From contig JADJDJ010000004.1 of assembly GCA_016702745.1 (NCBI GenBank), forward strand, positions 124,001-188,000: a DNA stretch of 64,000 bases. The letters run 5' to 3'. Positions 37,837 to 46,087 of the stretch are shown here, in pieces; position 1 is the first letter of the stretch, and the number at the start of each line of letters is the position of its first letter. The stretch comes from Chitinophagaceae bacterium (GTDB lineage: Bacteria; Bacteroidota; Bacteroidia; Chitinophagales; Chitinophagaceae). Below the pieces are notes generated by a model. That model had not been told where the DNA came from. It searched no databases and saw only the letters and a program-made list of their open reading frames with translations. The position numbers were made by a program, and so were the translations under genes.

Positions 37837-38682
37837 TTAAAGTGGGGTAATCGTCAATACCGGCGCCTGAATATACTTTTGGATGACACGTCCGAACAGG
37901 GAAGACCAAACTCCGGGCATCCTGGTCTGGGTTCCGGGGTTCAATATCATCAGGTCTGCCTGGTTCCTGCTCAAATACTGGCTAACACCAACTGCCGTAT
38001 TGTTGCTCTCGATACACTCCATTTCAATCTGGGCATCACAATTATCATTGATGAGCCTATATGATTTTTTAAGATAAAAATCACTGAGTTCCTCACTCTT
38101 CTTTGTACGAACCGATAAAAGTTTTATGGTTGCATTGTTCAATCTTGCCATATATATCCCATACATTAGTTTTCTGACCGGAAGAAAATCAGTGACCGGG
38201 ATCAATACCGAAAGCAGCTTCACCAGTTTTTTGTTCACCGGTGCTGTCATTACCGGCATTTGAGTACGCATAGCAATTCTGTCCGGATTTAAAAACATTC
38301 TTCTTTTTCCCGGGAAAACGGATTTTTGCCCGATCAGCACCAGGTCGATCCTGTTGTTAAGCACATAACTGATGACACATTCATCCCAGCTTCCCAAAAC
38401 TATTTCCGACCGTATATCCGGCCGTTTCATCGAAGAGGATGTATTACTGATGATCTTATCCAGCTTGAATTGCAATTCACTCCTGTTTTCAATTGCGATA
38501 TAAGGGATAGATAAATGCCCGTTTGACACCGCCATCGCCATATAAGGATTAATTGATATGACATGTAATAGTGTAATGCTGCAATCGTATTCATTTGCCA
38601 GATCAACAGCTTTTTCAACTGCTTTGGCGGATCGCCTGGAGAAATCAACCGGCACCAGAATTCTGTTAAACAGCTTTTGCAT
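37837..38682 (-). CDS. universal stress protein (tandem UspA domain)
   Basis: A 281-residue protein with two UspA-type domains. The first opens with NRILVPVDFSRRSAKAVEKAV and has the LIGQKSVFPGKRRMFLNP loop; the second begins near 145. The ATP-binding Gly pattern is only partly kept. It is the first gene of the operon usp-TPR-HPF-ClC-antiporter. The upstream 70 bases hold TTTAAT boxes at 11-bp spacing, a probable OmpR-type site. Confidence 0.88.
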   Translation of the reverse strand: MQKLFNRILVPVDFSRRSAKAVEKAVDLANEYDCSITLLHVISINPYMAMAVSNGHLSIPYIAIENRSELQFKLDKIISNTSSSMKRPDIRSEIVLGSWDECVISYVLNNRIDLVLIGQKSVFPGKRRMFLNPDRIAMRTQMPVMTAPVNKKLVKLLSVLIPVTDFLPVRKLMYGIYMARLNNATIKLLSVRTKKSEELSDFYLKKSYRLINDNCDAQIEMECIESNNTAVGVSQYLSRNQADLMILNPGTQTRMPGVWSSLFGRVIQKYIQAPVLTITPL

Positions 38683-38714
38683 CTCTCGTACTTTTTGTAA
38701 TATTAGCTTCAGGT

Positions 38715-38754
38715 ATTAAAACCATAATTAAGTCTTCATTAAAATCTGATTAAA
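38715..38754 (-). promoter_or_regulatory. TTTAAT-N5 tandem operator upstream of the Usp operon
   Basis: On the minus strand, TTTAAT at 38754-38749, TTTAAT at 38743-38738, CTTAAT at 38732-38727 and TTTAAT at 38720-38715. Spacings are 11, 11 and 12 bases. A TA-rich -7-like segment (TAATATTA) begins 16 bases after the fourth unit position. This is the direct-repeat form of OmpR/PhoB-family sites. Confidence 0.7.
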
Positions 38755-38790
38755 ATACAGCTGCTGACCGGGTGCGAGTAAATTTTGGGA

Positions 38791-38798
38791 TAGTTTTG
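38791..38798 (+). promoter_or_regulatory. candidate -7 box of the Gfo/Idh/MocA gene
   Basis: TAGTTTTG matches TAnnTTTG and lies 34 bases before the ATG at 38825. No clear -33 element is seen. Confidence 0.35.
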
Positions 38799-38824
38799 TC
38801 TCAACAGTTAAAACAATTACAGCT

Positions 38825-40227
38825 ATGTCATTGCGCCAGTTTATTTTATCAAGGAAGCTGTTGCGCTCTATCAACGTGGTGGCAAATGGAATCCAGGGAA
38901 GATGGAAGGATGTAGCGGAATTATTTGGGCTTCGTGAAGATGTTTTTGAGAACCCAAGTCATATCCCCTTTAAAAGACCTGTTTCTGTAATCCTGATCGG
39001 TGCCGGTCATCGTGGTAATATTTATGCTGATTATGCGCTGCAACATCCAGATGAAATGACCATTATTGCAGTTGCGGAAATCAGCGAGACACGCTTGAAT
39101 AAATTTCAGAAAAAACACCGGTTGAATAATGAATCATGTTTCACTTTCTGGAATGAGGTTTTTAATACCCCGAAATTCGCGGATGCAGTAATCATCGCCA
39201 CCCCCGATCATCTGCACACCGAACCGGCCTTAGCAGCTCTGGAAGCCGGCTATGATATCCTGCTTGAAAACCCATGGCCCCAACAGAAAGGGAATGCCGA
39301 TTGATCCTGGAGAAAGTGAAACAAACCGGCAGGATCGCCGGCGTGTGTCATGTGCTGCGCTATTCCCCTTATTTTCGTGAGCTGAAAGAAATTGTCAACA
39401 AGGGTTTGCTGGGCGATATCATCAGTATCCAGCACATGGAACCGATAGAACAAATCCATATGAGCCATTCCTATGTGCGTGGCAAATGGCGTAGCAGTCA
39501 GACAGCAACTCCCATTGTGCTTGCCAAATCCTGCCATGATACGGATATTATCCGCTGGCTGGTAAACAGCCAGGTGAAAGATGTTCATTGTTTTGGAAAC
39601 CTTAAATGGTTCACCACCAAAAATGCACCGGAAGGCAGCACAGAAAGATGTACGGATAATTGCAAAGCAGAGCCAACATGCGCCTATTCAGCTTTACAGA
39701 TTTATTTAAGGGATAAAAAGAGGCTTTATGTTTTTGATATGCCTGATGACCGGGATTACTGGGATGATTATATTCTATCGCAACTAAAAACAACCGATTA
39801 TGGCCGATGTGTGTACCGGATGGATAATGACCAGCCTGATCACCTGACCGTAAATCTGTTATTCCGGAACGGAGCAACAGCTGCCTTTTCAATGGAAGCA
39901 CATGTGTCCTACGAAGGAAGAAGAACCAGAATCATGGGATCTGCAGGCGATATTTACGGTAATATGGAAAACTTCACTATGACCAATTTCAAAACCAGGA
40001 AGCAAACCACCTGGAAAATGAAAACTGATGCTCATGGAGGTGGTGATCACCGCCTGATCAAAGACTGGCTGCAGGCAATTTATCAGCAGGACGGTTCCTT
40101 GCTCAGTTCTTCCATCGAAGTATCGGTGGAAAGCCATCTGGTAGCACTGGCAGCCGAAAAGAGCAGGCTGACCCGAAGTATTGAAGAAATCATACTACCT
40201 GAATCCGAAAGTCCAAAGCCAGAATAA
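38825..40227 (+). CDS. Gfo/Idh/MocA family oxidoreductase (frameshifted at 39267-39270)
   Basis: A NAD(P)-dependent sugar-type dehydrogenase. The Rossmann segment PVSVILIGAGHRGNIYADYAL (about residue 55) is followed by DAVIIATPDHLHTEPALAALEAG, the family signature. The frame shifts after DILLE; adding one A to the A4 run at 39267-39270 gives DILLEKPMAPTERECRLIL, the family's catalytic EKP motif. The restored protein has about 467 residues with a C-terminal domain containing SCHDTDIIRWL. A Cys cluster (CTDNCKAEPTC, near residue 290) is unusual. The N-terminal 50 residues lie outside the typical domain. The substrate is unknown. Confidence 0.8.
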
Positions 40228-40256
40228 CAGGTAGCCCGTTAACTGACTTAAGACTT

Positions 40257-41642
40257 TCAAGATGCATCGGTCAGTGGTAAAAGTGCTGTGAATGAAAAAG
40301 CGCTGATGAACAAGTCGGCTTTCTGCTTCAATAGCGCACTAGCTGTACAAAACGCAACGCCCATACCTGCCGTTTCAATCATACAAAGGTCGTTTTCGCG
40401 ATCCCCAACTGTAATACAGTTGTTCAGACTGATTTGATACCGATGCGCAATATGCATAAGTGTATTTGTTTTGCAAATGGAATGACCACATTTGCTTTCC
40501 AGGTTATTGTAAAATAAAGAAGGGATAATCACCTCCCCGGTTGCTTTACCTTCAAAATATTCAAGCCGGTTTCCAATTGCAAAATCAGCACCCAGCTTAT
40601 TTTTGACCATTTCCACCACAAGCTGATAACTATCACTGATGATCCCTACAATATTTCCCTGCCCTCTCAGTAAAGCCACAACATCGGCTGCATCGTCTAC
40701 CAGCGGGATACCGGAGGCCACCTGAAGAATTTCTCCCATGGACAGCCCCTTTAACAATTTGGCAATTCTTTTGGTTCTTACGGCGGATTCCTGCTCCGTT
40801 TCCCGTAATTTTTCCAACTCTGCCTGGAACTGGTATTTCATTGCCAGTGTATCAATGAATCTTCCCCTGAGCAGGGTATTATCCATATCAAAAACAAACA
40901 TCTTTCGCAAAGATTGTAATTCCTCTTTCAACACGTTCTCCATCTGACTTGTTATCATATTTACCGTACCCAGTTCCTCCAGGCTTACAAAATTTGTCTG
41001 ACGCATTGAAGCCTTCCTTACGATCGCTTTAGCCACTTCACCACTCATTTTTCCCAGCGCCTGCCAGGGCTTGCTTTTGTTTTCAATATAACCTATGTTT
41101 ACTTCCTTTACTCTTGCCTGCATCAGAAACATATCAATTAATATCCCTACATCCACTCCATAATCGGTAAAAAAATCTACCTTATTCAGAAAGGACTTCT
41201 TTCCAGCGATCATTCCACTCAGGGGTTGCTGAAAAGCCGATAGTTCAGGAAAAAATATTTTAAGGAGTGGCTTCGCTACCAGCTCAGTCACACGACCGGC
41301 ATTTCGTGCAAAAGCTCCTTTTGTAAAATCACAATCATTTTCGAGGATGGGATTCACCAGCTTGCGGATTGCGTGTTCGGGATAAGGCTGAATGTCTGCA
41401 TCGAGGAAAACCAGTACCTGGTTCTCTGAGTGGTTAATCCCATCCCGCATGGATACACCCTTACCCCGTACATCACTGATAATCACATTTGCCCCTGCTG
41501 CTTCTGCCACCTGAACAGTTCGGTCTGTGCTTTTATCATCTACAACAATAATCTCTGAAACTAAAGATTCTCTCTGACAAAACTGGATGACGCTCTCAAT
41601 TGTATCCTGTTCGTTCAAAGCGGGAATAATTACACTAACCAT
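40257..41642 (-). CDS. fusion of GpgS-like glucosyltransferase and HAD phosphatase
   Basis: The N-terminal part (1-235) is a GT-A glycosyltransferase resembling glucosyl-3-phosphoglycerate synthase: MVSVIIPALNEQDTIESV, DAD at 81-83, QQPLSGMIAGKKSFL, YGVDVGILIDMF. The C-terminal part (from about 247) is a SerB-like HAD phosphatase: FDMDNTLL (nucleophile D252), ISDSYQ, and GDRENDL. Known glucosylglycerate and mannosylglycerate pathways use a synthase followed by a phosphatase, so one protein could carry both steps. Enzyme names and the actual sugar donor remain inference. It starts 8 bases downstream of a small membrane-protein gene. Confidence 0.78.
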   Translation of the reverse strand: MVSVIIPALNEQDTIESVIQFCQRESLVSEIIVVDDKSTDRTVQVAEAAGANVIISDVRGKGVSMRDGINHSENQVLVFLDADIQPYPEHAIRKLVNPILENDCDFTKGAFARNAGRVTELVAKPLLKIFFPELSAFQQPLSGMIAGKKSFLNKVDFFTDYGVDVGILIDMFLMQARVKEVNIGYIENKSKPWQALGKMSGEVAKAIVRKASMRQTNFVSLEELGTVNMITSQMENVLKEELQSLRKMFVFDMDNTLLRGRFIDTLAMKYQFQAELEKLRETEQESAVRTKRIAKLLKGLSMGEILQVASGIPLVDDAADVVALLRGQGNIVGIISDSYQLVVEMVKNKLGADFAIGNRLEYFEGKATGEVIIPSLFYNNLESKCGHSICKTNTLMHIAHRYQISLNNCITVGDRENDLCMIETAGMGVAFCTASALLKQKADLFISAFSFTALLPLTDAS

Positions 41643-41649
41643 GTTATGC

Positions 41650-41862
41650 TTACTTTTTTTGTGTTAGACTATCTATTTTTTTGGATAAGTAAGTGACCAA
41701 TTCCCTCGATTCCAGCAATTGGATATGCAGGGAGTCGCTTTTTAGTATCAGCGTGATTTTTTCCTGTGCAAGTTTTCTTTTTTCATTCAGGGTCATGACA
41801 AGGGTCACCACCAATAAAACAATGGATGTCGCCATTACTGAGGAAATCAACATTCTTTGCAT
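41650..41862 (-). CDS. small membrane protein with C-terminal coiled coil
   Basis: A 70-residue protein of unknown family. One membrane helix (about 5-25) precedes a heptad-type segment (KLAQEKITLILKSDSLHIQLLESRELVTYL). The GT-HAD fusion gene follows after 8 bases, suggesting one transcript. The start may instead be the second Met at 41853. A TTTAAT-type operator lies 24 bases upstream. Confidence 0.6.
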   Translation of the reverse strand: MQRMLISSVMATSIVLLVVTLVMTLNEKRKLAQEKITLILKSDSLHIQLLESRELVTYLSKKIDSLTQKK

Positions 41863-41886
41863 TAACCTGTAAAATGCAGATGAAGG

Positions 41887-41914
41887 ATTAAAAACTGGTT
41901 AAAACAGCATTAAA
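41887..41914 (-). promoter_or_regulatory. TTTAAT-N5 tandem operator upstream of the small membrane protein and GT-HAD genes
   Basis: Minus-strand boxes are TTTAAT (41914-41909), TTTAAC (41903-41898) and TTTAAT (41892-41887), exactly 11 bases apart. The first overlaps the end of the histidine kinase gene. The distance to the start codon is short (24 bases). Confidence 0.65.
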
Positions 41915-43304
41915 TTCTATCCTGAGGATAAAAACCGCAATGGGGAATCGTAATGGTGAAAGTAGTGCCCTCGTATGGGTTACTGGATACCTCTATCGTG
42001 GATTTATGCAAGGCCAGGACCCGTTTTGAAAGGGTGAGACCAAGACCGAAACCAGGCTTATGACTAACCGTTTCCGTCCTGAAAAATGGATGAAATATAT
42101 TCCGGATATCCGCCTCGGAAATAATATCGCCCAAACTCTTAACAAGTACGAATACTGAAGTATTGCTAAAAGAAACAAGCACCCTGGCTGAATGATTGTC
42201 TGAATATTTACATCCATTCTCAAACAAATTTCTGAAAGCGATATATAACAGGTCGCTATTTCCAAAGGCTGTCAGCATTTGCTCATCATTTGGAAATGTT
42301 TCAAAGTCGACCTGCACAACGTATTCTTCTTTCAATTTTTGTACATCCGAAGCTGCTTTCATAAGAACCTCATCAATTCGAACCATTTTCAGTTCCAGGC
42401 TGCCCTGCGATCCGGATCTGGCTATTTCCAACAAACTGCGGGTAAGCTGTTGCAGGCTCTTCACATCCTCCTGAACACTTTTCATCACCTGCCTGTATTC
42501 TTCTTCACTCCTGTCCTTTTGCAATGTTACTTCCAACTGGCTGGAAACAGCAGTAAGAGGAGTGGAGAGTTCATGAGAAGCATTTGATATGAAGCGTCGC
42601 TGTATGATGAATGACTCCTGCATCTTATTCAGCAATTCGTTAAAAGTCTTGCTCAGTTCCTGCAATTCATCTTTATTATCCGGCACCCTGATTCGCTGCG
42701 ATGGGTTATTTAAGCTCACCAGTTTTACTTCACTGATAATCCTTGCAAGCGGACTTAAAATAGCCCTGGCGAAAACTACCCCTGTTATAAATGAAAGCAG
42801 AACAGCTATGATAAACGACCAGGTCAGGAGTTTGCGGAGATTTTCCAAATATGCAGCCCCATCGATGTCCTCTGCAGCTATAGCCACGATAAAATTGTTA
42901 TCTGAATTGACCAGGTGAATGGCAATTGCCTCCCTGTTATCCGTTTTAAAATAGTATTCACCCCTGATCTTTGTTTGTTCAACTACTTGTGGCGACATGT
43001 TAAAAGCCAGGCCGGGATTATCAGAATAACGATAAACGAGGCTGCCATGAAAATTGAGTACCATGATGGTTTTATGCTGCAGGGAAGCCACAGAAGAGGT
43101 GTCAAGCATTCCCAGGATACCGAAATTCCCGTCCTTACTATGTGCCACCGTATTTGCTGTACCGGTAGCCCGGTTCTTCAGCCTGGTATGAAACAAATTA
43201 CTTCTTTCCCTGGCACTGAGCATATAAACGGCTGTACAAAGGCAAAGAAGGATGAAACAAACCAGTCCTGCAAACAAAAATGCTATTTTATACCTGATAC
43301 TCAT
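41910..43304 (-). CDS. sensor histidine kinase (HAMP/HisKA/HATPase)
   Basis: A transmembrane sensor kinase of 464 residues. Helix 1 is about 7-29; helix 2 is about 159-178; a periplasmic sensor domain lies between them. HAMP follows, then HisKA with H244 in SNASHELSTPLT, then a HATPase domain with FENGCKYS and GFGLGLTLSK. The gene starts 1 base after the response-regulator stop; antiporter, regulator and kinase form one operon. The input is unknown; the operon suggests envelope or ion stress. Confidence 0.93.
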   Translation of the reverse strand: MSIRYKIAFLFAGLVCFILLCLCTAVYMLSARERSNLFHTRLKNRATGTANTVAHSKDGNFGILGMLDTSSVASLQHKTIMVLNFHGSLVYRYSDNPGLAFNMSPQVVEQTKIRGEYYFKTDNREAIAIHLVNSDNNFIVAIAAEDIDGAAYLENLRKLLTWSFIIAVLLSFITGVVFARAILSPLARIISEVKLVSLNNPSQRIRVPDNKDELQELSKTFNELLNKMQESFIIQRRFISNASHELSTPLTAVSSQLEVTLQKDRSEEEYRQVMKSVQEDVKSLQQLTRSLLEIARSGSQGSLELKMVRIDEVLMKAASDVQKLKEEYVVQVDFETFPNDEQMLTAFGNSDLLYIAFRNLFENGCKYSDNHSARVLVSFSNTSVFVLVKSLGDIISEADIRNIFHPFFRTETVSHKPGFGLGLTLSKRVLALHKSTIEVSSNPYEGTTFTITIPHCGFYPQDRI

Positions 43305-43305
43305 T

Positions 43306-43995
43306 TTAATGATCCTTCATAATATAACCCATACCCACCTGGGTATGGATCAGCTTTTCATTGAAATCCTTATCAAGTTTTTTTCTTAGAAAAGTCACGT
43401 AAACATCAATGACATTGGTTTTGGTATCGAAATCCAGATCCCATACTTTTTCGGCAATATCACCCCTGGACAATACCCTGTTCCGGTTCCTCATGAAGTA
43501 CTCAAGCAGCTGGAATTCCTTGGCCGTAAGGCTGATAGGCTTCCCTGAACGGGTCACTTCCTTACTGTCTACATTCAATTCAAGATCAGCTACTTTTAAA
43601 ACATTACCTGTAGGAAGCTGCTGGTTCAGGGCTCTTTTCAACAAAGCCCGGATCCGGACAATCAGTTCCTTGAATTCGAATGGTTTCACCAGGTAATCAT
43701 CCGCCCCTGCATCAAACCCTTCAATCTTATCATCTGTTGTGCTCAAGGCAGTCAGCATAATGATCGGGATTTGCTGATTCCGGCTCCGTATGATCCGGCA
43801 GAGTTCATATCCGTTGATACCGGGAAGATTGATATCTGTTATCACCAGATTAAAGTCCCCGTTTTCATATACCCTGAGCCCTATTTTTCCGTCGTATGCC
43901 GTTTCCACATGATAATCCAGTTCCTTCAGTCCTTTGGCAATACTGTCGGCAATTTTTTTCTCATCCTCAACAAGCAGCACTTTGATTTCTTCCAT
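43306..43995 (-). CDS. OmpR/PhoB-family response regulator
   Basis: A 229-residue regulator with a receiver domain (D54 phosphorylation site in ITDINLPG, K near 105 in YLVKPF) and a winged-helix output domain (LTAKEFQLLEYFMRNRNRVLSR, NVIDVYVTFLRKKLD). Members bind tandem direct repeats. The TTTAAT-N5 boxes in this region are the natural candidates for its targets. It starts 2 bases after the restored antiporter stop. Confidence 0.95.
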   Translation of the reverse strand: MEEIKVLLVEDEKKIADSIAKGLKELDYHVETAYDGKIGLRVYENGDFNLVITDINLPGINGYELCRIIRSRNQQIPIIMLTALSTTDDKIEGFDAGADDYLVKPFEFKELIVRIRALLKRALNQQLPTGNVLKVADLELNVDSKEVTRSGKPISLTAKEFQLLEYFMRNRNRVLSRGDIAEKVWDLDFDTKTNVIDVYVTFLRKKLDKDFNEKLIHTQVGMGYIMKDH

Positions 43996-43997
43996 AT

Positions 43998-45216
43998 CTA
44001 ATTTTCATTTATCGGTATTTCATCGTTAATAGTTTCCACTTCAGGTTTGCCATAAGCGATTGAGCCAATCATCATGATCACACTGGTTGCCAGAATCGTA
44101 AAAAACAATATCCCTTCATTGAAGCGGGAAAGCTGATTTTTTAAAGGTATGCTGTAAAACAGAAGGATAGTGATTAACCCCTGGGCAGGTAAAACAATTC
44201 CGGAATGATATGCGACCGCAAAAGAACCGAAGGTAGATATAACGGATACCCAGGAGGATCAATACAATGACGGATCCGGCTAGTACCACTTCCAGGTCAG
44301 CGATCAGCCGGATATTAATGGTAAGACCGAATATGAAGAAAAAAAAGGTCCGGATCAGAAAACTGCTTTCCGCTGTCAAAGAGTGAAGCAAATGTGTCAG
44401 GTCGGTCACCTTATCAGCAGGAATCTTTCCATGGAGACGTTGGAAAAAGGGGAGTTGCCAGTTACTGACAATCACACCAAACAACAGGATGATGAACAGT
44501 GCAGGTAAATGCAGTTCCTTTCCTCCCGCATATAAAAAAATCAAAATAGCAAATACGAGGAAGAACCTCACTTTGGTATTAATCTGAGTCAGCAGAAACA
44601 GGATCAGCAGAGATAAAAGTATACTGATTACCAGAGACAGGACAATAGACCCGAAAAACCACGCAATATTCATCCCATGCAACAGATTTCCCGCTATCAT
44701 ATAATTGAAAAGCAATATCCCTACGATATCTGAAAACGATGTTTCGTATACCAGGAACTCCTTTTTGGTTTCATTCAGGTGTGATATACTAGGAATAACG
44801 ATGGCACTGGAAACTACAGAAAGCGGAATGGCATAAATCAGACAGTTTATAAAGTCTTCCCTGAGATAAAAATAGAGAAACGCTGATAAGGCCGCGGAAG
44901 AAAGCACCAGGATCGCAGTAGCAGAGAAAAAAGCATTCCTGACCAGTTTAAGCTTGTTTTTACTGATATTCAGGTCAAGACCAGCCTCCAGGATAATCAT
45001 TATCAGACCCAATATCCCAAAGAGCTCAACCATCCTTGAAGGCACAGTAAATGTTTTTCCGGCTCCTGCCAGTATTTCCCTTACGGCTATGCCCAGTATC
45101 AGCAGCATCAGAACAGACGGAATGCCGGTTTTCCTGGACAAGAGATTAAACAAATAAGACAGGATGACCAGTAAACAGGCTGCAATAATCAAGGTATAAG
45201 AACTGATATCTGGCAT
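43998..45216 (-). CDS. cation/proton antiporter family membrane protein (frameshifted at 44220-44223)
   Basis: A CPA-type Na+/H+ antiporter-like protein. The frame from 45216 runs to a premature end at 44116; the neighbouring frame continues to a TAG at 44000-43998. Removing one base from the A4 run at 44220-44223 restores ...YLRFFAVAYHSGIVLPAQGLITILLFYS..., the typical late helix of the family, and about 405 residues with 11 or 12 helices. The GLIMIILEAGLDLNIS and SSAIVIPSI segments fit CPA proteins. The start at 45216 (MPDISSYTLI) is preferred; an upstream ATG at 45258 adds 14 unconserved residues. It shares an operon with the two-component system downstream. Confidence 0.82.
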
Positions 45217-45263
45217 TCCCAAAAATACCACGAAATGCCGCTTTAAAACAATTTGCACCTCCT

Positions 45264-45302
45264 TTTAATTCCCTTTTAATTTGAATTTAAACCGGGTTTA
45301 AT
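45264..45302 (+). promoter_or_regulatory. TTTAAT-N5 tandem operator upstream of DUF1508 gene 1
   Basis: Four boxes: TTTAAT at 45264-45269, TTTAAT at 45275-45280, TTTAAA at 45286-45291, TTTAAT at 45297-45302, each exactly 11 bases apart. A TTTAAA at 45242 is also in phase. A -7-like segment AATATTTG starts at 45313, 16 bases after the fourth box start. It may also affect the divergent antiporter operon. Confidence 0.75.
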
Positions 45303-45338
45303 CCGTGTATTGAATATTTGTCTACTTTCCATATCTCC

Positions 45339-45605
45339 ATGACCAGATTCGAAATTTTTAAAAGGCACAACCTGCGTTTTTATTACCGTGTTATTGCGGA
45401 AACGGGTCACAATATACTTTCCAGTGAAGGCTATGAAAATAAAACCGGATGCCAGGAAGCCATCCTGTCAGTAAAAAATAAGATTTCAAAAAAGGAAGAG
45501 CTCCTGATTGAAAAAACAGATTCCGAAACCTGGAAGTTCATTGTTAAGGGAGATCAAAACTGGCTGGATGGCTACAGTATGAGTTTTCAATCCGTGAAAC
45601 AATGA
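45339..45605 (+). CDS. DUF1508 (UPF0339) protein 1
   Basis: An 88-residue protein of the DUF1508 family, with the segments FEIFKRHNLRFYYRVIAETGHNIL and SSEGYENKTGCQEAI. The family has a two-fold alpha/beta repeat, often two copies per protein; this one has a single full copy plus a partial second. Its role is unknown, though the family is often linked to stress. The start at 45339 (MTRFEIF) is chosen from family alignment; the earlier ATG at 45318 adds seven residues. Confidence 0.8.
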   Translation: MTRFEIFKRHNLRFYYRVIAETGHNILSSEGYENKTGCQEAILSVKNKISKKEELLIEKTDSETWKFIVKGDQNWLDGYSMSFQSVKQ

Positions 45606-45719
45606 AGGAACTAAATCAAAATCATGCAAAACTATTTACCGGATTCACGGACTATTGACTTGTCGTGAATAATTAGGAAACCTTAAATGATCCCATTTAA
45701 TAACGTCTAAACAAGACCC

Positions 45720-46055
45720 ATGATGCACTTTGAAGTTTATAAGGATTCGTCAGCGGATTATTATTTCCGGCTGGTTGGCGATTTTCACCGCTTTATCCTG
45801 ATGGGCGGACCCTACATTGAGAAAGATTCGGCTATCGCAGATATAGAAATCGCCAAAACAGCATTATGCGGTACTTACCAACCAGAGATCAGGAAAACCG
45901 AAACCGGTGAATTCTTTTTTGAGCTGAGAGATAATTACAAAAGGTTCATCGGCAACAGTTGCCTGTTTAAAACAGTACAGGCGCTGCATGAAAAAATTCA
46001 ATATATCAAACCAAGGATCAGCGGAGTTCCCCTTTTTGAAAAATTGCTCCCTTAA
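45720..46055 (+). CDS. DUF1508 (UPF0339) protein 2
   Basis: A 111-residue DUF1508-type protein (MHFEVYKDSSADYYFRLVGD, then ILMGGPYIEKDSAIADIEIAK) with a second half (EFFFELRDNYKRFIG). It is a diverged relative of the gene 114 bases upstream. The glycerate kinase gene follows 32 bases later and may share its transcript. Confidence 0.75.
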   Translation: MMHFEVYKDSSADYYFRLVGDFHRFILMGGPYIEKDSAIADIEIAKTALCGTYQPEIRKTETGEFFFELRDNYKRFIGNSCLFKTVQALHEKIQYIKPRISGVPLFEKLLP

Positions 46056-46087
46056 CATACAGGGCAGCTGTTGCCCTTACACAAATT

